DNA from: Tolypeutes matacus
Lineage: Eukaryota; Chordata; Mammalia; Cingulata; Chlamyphoridae
Reading direction: 5' to 3'
Assembly: GCA_026826555.1 (NCBI GenBank)
Contig: JAKSZT010054573.1
Location: forward strand, 764,505 to 828,504
Length of the DNA: 64,000 nucleotides
This document shows positions 55,427 to 64,000 of the stretch, piece by piece. Made by a program: the position numbers and the translations under genes. The notes below the pieces were generated by a model. The model was not told where the DNA came from, searched no databases, and saw nothing but the letters and a program-made list of their open reading frames with translations. Position 1 is the first letter of the stretch. Every line of letters begins with the position of its first letter.

Positions 55427-56218
55427 GAGGGTACATGCTTCAATCCCCGATGGAAGTTAAAGCTTTTTTGTCCTCTTTAGAATTAGGTACAACCTACCCT
55501 TCCAGTCGTCCTTCTGACCAAAGCTCTAAAATCTTTGAAAACATGATGATTGGAGAAACTCAAGAATCAGGAATTATGCCCAAGTATTTTTAAAGAGTAA
55601 ATTTCAGCAAATTTCAATGAATTCATTTACAGAAAAAAGGGGGGGATTAATAAATATTATGACCCTACATTAATTTTATTTAGCTTTCTTTCTCCTTCTC
55701 CCCCTCCCCCGTCCCCTTTCTTTCTCGAGTTAGGTTCCAGAATGACATGGACCACAGCACAGCAGCTCTCCGTGGCAGTGACGCTGGCATCCTGCACAGG
55801 GAAAGGCCAAGTCCCAGCGTTCCGGGGTTGAATTTGGAATGGCTGTCTCCTGTCACGTGCTACGTACATGTGCCTCTTTAATTACGACTGCTCTCCTTGA
55901 TGGCCTGCTTAAACTTGTGTACATTATTGTGCATAGAATAAAGTGTTTTTATGACAATATTTGAATAGCTTTTTATTTATTAATAGATGTAATGATAATA
56001 TGGTGCTTCAGCTGTGCCAAAGATTCCTCAATGAAAGTATATAATGTAAAAAAAAAAAAAAAAGGAAGAAAAGAAAGCAGCAGCTATTTGACTTCAAAAA
56101 CTTGCACAAAGTCCGCAGTCCCATTTGGGTGCTTTCCTGGAGATGAATTAGGAGCAGGCTTTCCTGTTACGTGGCTCCTCAGTGGGCCACCTCTAGTGGG
56201 CCCTTCCTGCCCTTTAAT
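55427..56218. other. Unique sequence, no gene seen
   Basis: Contains a C/T-rich patch near 55681-55725 and an A15 run near 56049. The 55640-55980 part is repeat-free and a candidate for conserved non-coding DNA. No gene was recognised. Confidence 0.45.
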
Positions 56219-56231
56219 TGCATACTTTTTT

Positions 56232-56426
56232 TTTTAAACTTTATTTTGTACATTTAATAATTGAAAACATAAACAATTAAAAACTAAAAAGTAAACACAG
56301 ATGAATAAATATATACATTTCTCAATTAAATGTAATGGATACATGTAAATTTTTTTTTTTTTTTTGAATCAAACAATATATTACACAATATATTTGGTTC
56401 ATAGTAATGCATTCATACAGGGTTTG
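56232..56426 (-). mobile_element. Poly-A retroinsertion with two A-tracts
   Basis: A perfect 13-bp duplication, tgcatactttttt, at 56219-56231 and 56427-56439 brackets 195 bp. Read on the minus strand it has an A15 tract in the middle and a terminal A-tract preceded by AATAAA (within 'caaaataaagttt'). This is an L1-machinery insertion; the source was not identified. Two A-tracts fit a 3'-transduced segment or an A-rich transcript. Confidence 0.75.
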
Positions 56427-56439
56427 TGCATACTTTTTT

Positions 56440-58389
56440 ATTTTCTCTCGTTGGTACCTTTAAAAACAACGGCCCTTGAATTGCTTTCTGTACCTTCTCC
56501 TTAAATTCCCGCCTCATGCCTGAGGGGAAAATGTCTTCGGAAGGGAAAATGATGCCTGTTTAGGAGGTCTACAGCACATGCTCTCCCCAGCGAGAAGTTT
56601 CCATTCAAACGAATCATAAAAGCCGATCAAAAAAGCTCCAAGGAGGACTTTAGAGAAACAATAGTTAAGCTTATGAGCTGAAGAAAAGCCTAAGAGAAAT
56701 GACACAGCCCCTTTGTTGTATTATTTCACAGTTTGAAGAGGTCCCACTCAAAAGCTCCCTGGATCATCATCTTCAGGTTTCATTTGAGTCAGAGCATCCC
56801 AAGAAGAGAATCCCAAGAGAATCCAGTCTCCTTGACTCTTTATAGAGCTCTGTCTCCACGGGACTGAGGAATCCTACTTTTCGGCCAGAATGAAAAGAAA
56901 AGTTCTCATTTACTCTAATAAATCCCTGCGAAATTTGCCTTTGGGGTAGATTTGATTTATGTGTTTCTTTCTTTCCCAAGCCCGGTTTTTTCCTGAGTTT
57001 CCAACCCTGTTGTATTTCAGTGGTGATAATTTCCTGATTAAGTCTTTTGATGCAGAAAATTTATCTTTGTTACTATTAGTTTGTTATACAGACAGAATGT
57101 AAACGAACAGATATAGCTGATAATCCAAAATCCACGATCTGGGAAAGGAACCTTATTTTAAGGAAAGACAGTGTACAGAGTAGAAGACGTGGGTATGAGT
57201 GTATGTACTTCTGTGTACACAGGCTGTGATAAGCCTCGACAGCAGCTCTGCCTCTTCAGTATTCTGGCTGCTCAGGCTCCATCTTCTTTCCTGAAAGGCT
57301 AAATTATGTTACAAGAGCTTCATCTGATGTGGCCAAGACTGCCTTCCTCGCTGCCCTTGCTCCTCTCCCTCCTTTCCTTCCACACATATTTACTGAAGCG
57401 CAGAATCTTCTGTAGGTAAGACACTGTGCAAGGTGGTAGGCAGGGTACAATGTGAATGAGACAAAACCTACCTGTGAAGAGTTTGTTGTGACACAGACTT
57501 CCTCCCTAAGACTGCCCGGGCCACCAGGAGACGTCTCACTGCCAAAGCCAGCCACCAGCTTTCTCCATCCTCATCCTCCTGGGCCCATTAGCAGCACTTG
57601 GCCGACCTGATCACAGCCTCTTTCTCCTAGCTTGGACGATAAGGTCTTCCAATTCTGCCTTTTCGCACTGTCTGCCCCTTCTGGGCTCCTGTGCCTTCCT
57701 GCTTAGCTTCCCAAGCTCTAAGGACATGTGTCTCCCACACCCCCAGCCTGCACCTTTCCATCCATTCCATGGGGGTCTCTCCCACTCTCACAGGAGATAT
57801 ACCCCTGCTGTGGGGACACCCCGTTTATACCTCCCTCTTGAGCACTAGACTAATTTATTCCAATACCTCGATGTCACCTCTCCACTTGGACATCTAGTGG
57901 GCCCCTCAGTCTTCACACATGCAAAATGAGCTCTTGGTTTCCCCTTGAACCCAGCTCCTCGCCCGGGCTTTCCCATCGCACTAACTGGCACCTCCAATCG
58001 CCTATTCACCTGGCTCCCGACCTTAGAATCATCCCTGTCTCCTCTTCTCACTCTCAACACTGATGTGAGACCATCAGCAAATTCTATGGGCTCTTCCTTC
58101 AAAATATGCCCGGAGCCACTGCGCGTGCTTTAACCTGCACTGCGCCACCCAGACGCTTGCTGTCACACTTGAGCCAGTGACATGGACTTGACCTGGTGAG
58201 ATGGACTTGACCTGGTGAGATGGCCAGAGTATCTTTAAAAACAACAAAGCACCGTAGTGTTTTCCCGTGCATTCTTCACTCCGCTCCCTCTGATTTAGCA
58301 GCTTCTATAACAGTGGTACGTTTGTGAAATCAGCGGTGGCACGATGCTACTAGCCATGTCAGAGGCTGCATGCAGGTGTACCAGGTCTT
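56440..58389. other. Mostly unique sequence, no gene seen
   Basis: About 57400-57480 resembles a diverged ancient repeat ('gacactgtgcaaggtggtag'). 57540-58130 is C/T-rich and may be an old LINE fragment, but it was not identified. A 19-bp tandem duplication, atggacttgacctggtgag, lies at 58182-58219. The 56500-56990 part is repeat-free. Confidence 0.45.
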
Positions 58390-58580
58390 CCCGTGAAGGT
58401 CCTCTTCTTGTCGCAGGATCCACTCCAAGGTCTCACACTGCATTTAGTTGTCATGTTTCCTGCTCCCTTTCAATCTCCAATCATTCTTCCTTCTTCCCTT
58501 GTGATCTGTGACCTGGACAGTTTTGAAGAGTCCCAGTCTAGTGTTTTGCAGGATGACCCGCTATTTTGGTTTGCCTGCAG
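58390..58580 (-). mobile_element. Old L1ME-like 3' fragment
   Basis: Antisense text 'cgcaggatccactccaaggt', 'actgcatttagttgtcatgt' and 'ttgaagagtcccagtctagt' is of the same type as 29905-30362. Ancient and short. Confidence 0.5.
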
Positions 58581-59098
58581 TTCTCTCACAATGACGCTCG
58601 GGTCCTGGGTTTTGGGGAAGAGCACAGAGGTAAAGTGCCTTTCTCACCAACACTTCAGGGTACATGAACTCAACATGACCCACCAGTGGCATTTGCTTGC
58701 AGGGTGTCTACCAGCTGTCTACACAGCAAAGTTCCTCCTTTTCCTTTGCCTACAGAGTCATTATTTCAGAGCATAAATTACACCCGTCCTTTTCTCAAAG
58801 CCTTCCCACAGCTTCCCATCTTATGCAGTGCAAGCACAGAAGCTCTAATAATGAGCTGCAAGGCTTTCCATGGCTGTGCCCTTTGACTTTGACCCTTCCT
58901 CTGATGCCTCCCTCTTGCCAGCCCCACGTCAGCCACCTCAAGGGGGAGCTCATCTCAGGGCATTTGCTCCAAGCCCCCCTCCCCTGTGTACAGGATTCAT
59001 GGCCTGTATTTCTTGATCCATTTGTAGAAGTCGTTTCCACCACTCAGCCCTCTTTCCTCCTACCGGGGGCCATTTGTCTGCTCTCACTAACATCTGTG
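58581..59098. other. Probable ancient repeat, unidentified
   Basis: The text is of an old LINE-like kind ('agccttcccacagcttccca', 'gcaaggctttccatggctgt'). The 219-codon frame 58697-59356 runs from here into the SINE and has no protein features; it is chance coding. Confidence 0.35.
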
Positions 59099-59372
59099 TC
59101 TATTTATTTATTTACTTACTTATCCCCCTTACCCCTTGCCACTTGTGCTTGCTGTCTGCTTTCTCTGTCCATTTTGCTGCATGTTTCCTCCATGTCTGCT
59201 TGTCTCCCCTTTGTTGTTGCGTCATCTTGCTGCACCAGCTCTCTGCGGGCACGGGCCGTCAGCTCTCCATGGGCGTGGGCCGGCTTGCCTTCACCAGGAG
59301 GCCCGGGAACCGAACCCAGCGCCTCCCATATGGTAGACGGGAGCCCAAGCACGTGAGCTACAGCCGCTTCCC
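59099..59372 (-). mobile_element. DAS-type SINE, long single-head form
   Basis: Read on the minus strand it starts ggaagcggctgtagctcacg near 59371, has a tRNA-Ala-like head and a ~190-bp body, and ends in an AAATAAATA tail. A 9-bp duplication, acatctgtg, is at 59090-59098 and 59373-59381. Confidence 0.88.
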
Positions 59373-59381
59373 ACATCTGTG

Positions 59382-60929
59382 CGTTTTGATAGTGGGAGTC
59401 TTGGATTCCATTCACTGCACAATCCCAGAGAGCAGGAGCACAAACATATGCATGTCAAATGAATGAATAAATGAAGGAAAGCTGATCCCTAGCTATCTAT
59501 ATTGGTATTATATGAATATTGGAAAATGTAGTATTTTCTCCCCCGTGGTGGTCGAAGAAATGCTCTGATTGAGAAACCAAAGGAGAACTCTCTTTAAAAA
59601 AACTGTCTATCTTATGTGTCACAAGTTTAGAATTATAAAAACCACATATGACATTAACCTGGTTTTTAGATATGATGATATTGAATTTATGTGCTAAAAG
59701 TTTGAGGATTTCTTAAGACTAAATAATCCCACTCTTGCATCAGATGGTTCTGTGCACAAACACCGGATTGAGAATCAGCCTGTTCGGAGGTAAAGGATCT
59801 CTCTGTGGTCAGGAAAATGTTAAATCTTTCCACTTGGCTTATCCCTCATTGTCTCCAGGAGTCCTGTGCTTGTTATAGGATTAAGAAATTATGAGTCTCT
59901 TATGGTATTTATTACCCAGTAAAACAATGGAAATTCTCACTCAGGAACATCTGTGTAGACATAAAAGAAAACCAGTGATGGCTCTTTTAAGTAATACATT
60001 TTCATATACTCGTCTAAATTCTCAGGGATTTTTTCTCCAGTCTTCCAGATCTTTGGACAGTGAGGTTAAATGACCACCTTTCATCTGGATGGATGTTGTC
60101 AAACTGGAGGCACTTGCTCATTTGCTAGGAATAACCAGCCAGATTTCCTTCTTTCTTCTTATTTGTGTACAGATATTTAGAGGTGGCCCACTGTGCACAA
60201 AGCAAATACTTCATGGTGCAGCATTGATTGGCTGAAGGGATATTCTGAAGACAGCAAGAGAAAGGCAGAAGCTACAAATATAAGATGCTTTATGACACAC
60301 TCCATCATTTATCTTGAGTCAGCTAATATCATGATTACATACCACCCAGAATACGAGATCAGAACAGGCACTCTGCAAAATTTCAATTAAAGAATTATGG
60401 AACTAGCAGCGAATATTTTGATAAATTACCCCAGTGGATGGAAATAGAAATCTCTTATTAGAAATGTCACTCCTCCTAATTATGTGTTTGAAAAAAAGTA
60501 AACAGTAACTATTGATGCTCATTTTTCCCCTTTATTCTACGTGCCCCAATTTTTATCTTACCAACCTCGAAACTCAACATTACCCTAATTACAGTGTCAG
60601 GGTCTAAGCAATCTCGACATTTGGAGAAGAGGAAGAGAGAGATTCTCTTACCATCTGTGATAAGAGGCTTCCTGTTCTGGGGTCTGCTTAATACAAAGAC
60701 AATGGAAGGATGGCTTTGCCATGCCCCCTGCTGGAACTACCCTTTCCCAAACCACCATCCTAACCAAGGCAGGGACCGCGATCCTTGGGATGAAGAAAGA
60801 AGAGGAGGCCACCGGGTGGCTTGGGATGGGTGCCCTGTGAGGCCTTCTTGGAATACAGGTTCTTTAGCTCCCTGCGTCCATCTCTCCAACACAGTAGTTA
60901 TCGACAGGAATGATTGTGTCCCTTGGGGC
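59382..60929. other. Unique sequence, no gene seen
   Basis: The first ~90 bp (to 'aatgaatgaataaatgaa' near 59475) may continue the ancient repeat split by the SINE. The rest is AT-rich unique sequence without coding signal. Confidence 0.45.
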
Positions 60930-61095
60930 GTTTTGGTAACGGCTGTAGACATATTTAGTTGTTACAACTGGGTGGTGTTCTACTGGCCTCAACTGGGTCA
61001 AGGCCAGGGATGCTGCTAAACATCCTACAATGCATAGGACAGTCCCTGAGACAAAGAATTATGCAGCCTCAAATGCCAGCAGTGCCATCGTTGAG
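60930..61095 (+). mobile_element. MER20-like hAT-Charlie element
   Basis: Sense order: 'tagttgttacaactgggtgg', 'caaggccagggatgctgcta', 'aacatcctacaatgcatagg', 'aaagaattatgcagcctcaa'. A second partial copy of the same core follows at about 61105-61165 ('ctaaacatcctcctgtgcac'). Confidence 0.7.
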
Positions 61096-63420
61096 TGATC
61101 CTGGCTACTAAACATCCTCCTGTGCACAGGACAGCTCCGACCACAGAGAAGGATCTGGCCCAAAGGTTAATAGAACAGAGGCTGAGGAGCATAACCCTGG
61201 AGCCCCATGGGGTTGGCTGGGCCTTTGGTCAGCCCCATCACAGGCCAAGTCACCCTCTGCCCAATCCTGCTTCTTGCCTTTCATCTTTCCCTCGTGAACC
61301 TCCTGCATGCCTAACTCCATCCTGACTTCCTGGGACACCTGAAGCAAGAGCCCTAAATAGCCGTCGATATTGGGGGAGGTGCGCCATCTCGACTGACCAT
61401 GTCAGAACCCTTGCTCCATCCAAATGCCCAGCGCCATAAGGACTGAAGGCGTTTTTGTCTACTCTGCATCACTCTGAACAGACCCCTGGTTATATCCCCT
61501 TACGCTATCCTGGCATCACCTCTCAGTGCAAGAGACGTGTGTGATGTTTCCTCAGCTCTCCCAAGATGTCTAGCAAGGACCGCGTATTTCCTGGTGCTTA
61601 AGACATTGAAGTTCCTTGGGCAGCCTCTCTTTCATTTGGGAAAAGTAGCAAGTTTCAATGAGTGGCCGACGTGGCCTCAAACTCTTTCCATGTCTGGGTT
61701 GGAAAGAATTGACGACTTTGATACTAGTCCAATTTCTGCCATTTATCAGTTTAGTCCTCCCCCCAATTTAGTTTCCTCATCTTGAAAACTGTACCAACAG
61801 GGCCCACCCTGGCAACCTCACATGGTTTTTCGGTGAGGATCTGGTGCTGTGGGGTATACGTGCAAGCCATCGAAAACCAGAAAGTGCAACAAGGAGTCAG
61901 CAGGGGTCCCGGAGAAAAGTGATGGTGTGTTCCAAGGGAGTAACTGAGAGGTTGATTAAAAGGTCATATATAAAGTCAGGGCAATGTTAAAGAAGCCAGC
62001 CAAGGAGGGTGAAGCAAGGGGTGGGAACAGTTACCGGAACAGAGAGCGAGGAGGTGGCGATGGCAGACAAGGCTGCTGGATGGAGCTCTGGGAAGGAGGG
62101 ATGCAGGACGCAGGCCACACACAGCCTGGCAGGGACATGCCTAGGTCTCCTCCCTCCATCATCTGAGCGAGAAGGAACAGGAAGTCGAAAACGCAGGCCA
62201 GAGCAAGCAGACTCCTGGAACACAAGCAAGGTGGGAAAGGCCAGAGAGTGTCCACAGAAAAACTCGAGCACACAGACATGGGAGGTAGCTTTCTAGCTCT
62301 TGGTGCTTAGCAGTGGAGCTGCGGGAGCCGAGGCACTCGTCACCCTGAGCCGGTCCTCCCATCCGCTTGCTGCTGAGGCCTCACAGCAGCCTGGCCTCTG
62401 TGTTTCCACCTGCCCGAGCTTATCAAGAGCCTTCCTGGCGCCCCTTTGGTCATAGTCCCAAGCCAGACGGCAGTAACTCCTGTGGGTGGTACCTCGGGCT
62501 GGCAGCGTTGTCTTTTTCTCTATTTCCCAAGATAATTTGCTTGTCTTGTCAGCATCTGCTCTTGTGTCTCATAACTAATGAACATGTAAGGTCCCCGTTC
62601 ACCCTTATTCTTTACTCTTCTTGGGCTTCCTTCATAAGCCTCAAATTCTGTCATTTTCCATCTGAATGTTTCTCTTGAAGCTCCTTCGTTTTTAACTGAA
62701 TTGATTTAATTGAACCTCTTCTTTAAAATACAGCTGGGTTTGGGATATTTGTCCCCAACTTGGGCTTCTTAATCAAGTGTACCAGAAAGCCCTTAAAGCG
62801 CCCTTTGGGGGGTGGGCCCCGGGGAGGGCGTTCCTGTGCCAGCGGTAGCATCCCCTCGAATTGCTCCGCCCGCTTTCATCAGCACGTTCAAACATCTCAA
62901 GCACTTGGTGAATCTTGGCACTCCAAGGGCTTCTTAGAGCCATTTATCATTAGCTTCTTTCCTGAGTACCTCGGGGTTTTAGTCCTTAAATTATTCCTTT
63001 CTGGGTTAAATTTTATCAGGTGGCTCAATCGCAAGGCCCAATTAGATGACTCTACTTTTTATGTTCCTTCATAATTTTTACTAACTTCATAAATCTGCAG
63101 CAGCAAATTTTACAACCTCTTGACTTACCTTGTCCCCAGGTCATTACTAAAACATTGCAGGGCCTGATGTTGGATAATATGCCCCTTTGGGGCATTTGTG
63201 CTCATGGAAAATCCGCGCTTGGTCGCCAGGTGCTGGAGCTGAGTTGCTCCACTGTGTGGTCCTGTTCCGAGCGTCTCATCCTCTTGCTTCTCTTCTACCA
63301 GCCTCCCTAGCCTTTTAAAATTGTTATTATTTTTAGGCTAGCCCGTAAGGGAAAGGACAAAACAAAGGAAAAAAGAAAAACTGCCAGGGCTGGTATGAGG
63401 GTGAGGCAAGTGAGGCATTT
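61096..63420. other. Mostly unique sequence, no gene seen
   Basis: 2.3 kb. A GC-rich patch lies at 62795-62875. Frames up to ~104 codons show no domains. The 62740-63130 part is repeat-free and could include conserved non-coding sequence. Confidence 0.45.
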
Positions 63421-63423
63421 GTC

Positions 63424-63740
63424 TTGGGTGCAGATTTTAGGGGGCACCAAGAAATAAAACAACTCAGTAATCAAGATACGCAATGTGCGTGGAATATTTT
63501 AAAAGTCACGTGGGCAAGCTGGCTGCCCCAGCCGGCCACCTGTTTTGGTAAATCAGGTTTTATCACGGGGTGGACATTAGGGCAGGTGAGAAATGGTCTT
63601 GCTAAGGCAAGTGGATCCTTTCATTTAAGTTCTGATGTTGTTCTTCATGGCTTCACATTTATTTCAATTTCTTAAATATTGAAATAAAATATTTGTCTTG
63701 ATGACTGAGTTTTTTGGCATCCCCTTAAACGTTGTGTGAG
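63424..63740. mobile_element. Element with long imperfect inverted ends
   Basis: The left part (gggggcaccaagaaataaaa, then caactcagtaatcaagata, 63439-63477) pairs in inverted orientation with the right part (tatttgtcttgatgactgag then ttttttggcatcccc, about 63689-63724). A/T-rich sequence lies between. This palindromic layout fits a nonautonomous DNA transposon fossil; the family was not identified. Confidence 0.45.
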
Positions 63741-64000
63741 ATGGAGAGCTCCTCTTATCCTGGCCCCAACCCACAGTAAATGTCCCTGCCCATTAGAGAG
63801 TGAAAATGATGAGGAATATGTTTTAAAAAGGAAAATGGCCCTAGAGCAGCTTGGGAGGAATTTGTGAAATTTAGGCAGATTCCTTCTTATTCTGGAACTG
63901 AAGGCAGGATAACACACAGTTATTTCCTATTCGCCTCCAAGAGATTCTGTCCGACTGAGGAGCCAAACCTCTCTTCCCTTTCCCAGTGTTCAGACAGCAA

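Noticed and set aside
55015..55443. 142-codon minus-strand frame
   Set aside because: It lies within an LTR copy and has no equivalent in the other copy at 30540-31083.
58697..59356. 219-codon plus-strand frame
   Set aside because: It runs from an old repeat into an antisense SINE and no protein similarity is visible; chance open frame.

Overview
This is a repeat-dominated stretch of mammalian nuclear DNA, most likely from an armadillo (Xenarthra, Dasypus-like). The diagnostic element is a tRNA-Ala-like SINE, 'gggaagcggNtgtggctcaa', of the armadillo DAS-SINE type. It occurs at least nine times on both strands, and several copies have clean target-site duplications. No functional protein-coding or RNA gene can be supported. 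Almost every long open frame lies inside a transposable element or in composition-biased DNA. The window therefore reads as intergenic or deep intronic sequence.

Layout. 0.2-3.5 kb holds a Tigger DNA transposon with a young SINE inside it, L1 fragments split by a composite SINE and an LTR, and an MLT1-type LTR. 3.6-13.1 kb is one near-complete LINE-1 on the minus strand, bounded by an imperfect 16-bp duplication. It has a long 3' region, a broken ORF2 (endonuclease, reverse transcriptase, C-terminal domain), a broken ORF1, and a 1.8-kb 5' region with two ~214-bp tandem monomers. Across those monomers, on the opposite strand, runs a 225-codon open frame that ends within a splice-donor-like GTGAGT. 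13-24 kb is mainly unique DNA with scattered old elements. 24.85-25.25 kb is a ~41-bp minisatellite apparently grown from the end of a MIR. 26-31 kb and 34.8-36.2 kb hold HAL1 (half-L1) copies with internal deletions, an old L1 broken up by SINEs, and LTRs. 40.4-43.3 kb holds a longer HAL1 remnant with a young SINE, followed by a 5'-truncated L1 with a perfect 14-bp duplication. 44-64 kb is mainly unique DNA with MIR, L2, MER20-like, MLT1 and further L1 3'-end insertions. It also holds a second copy of an LTR family first seen at 30.5 kb.

How the parts relate. LINE-1 supplies the machinery that explains the poly-A-tailed, duplication-flanked SINE and truncated-L1 insertions. Nesting gives a relative order: Tigger, MLT1, HAL1 and old L1M elements are hosts, and the DAS-SINEs are the latest arrivals. 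Names of repeat families rest on recognition of consensus-like sequence, not on a database search; exact subfamilies are uncertain.
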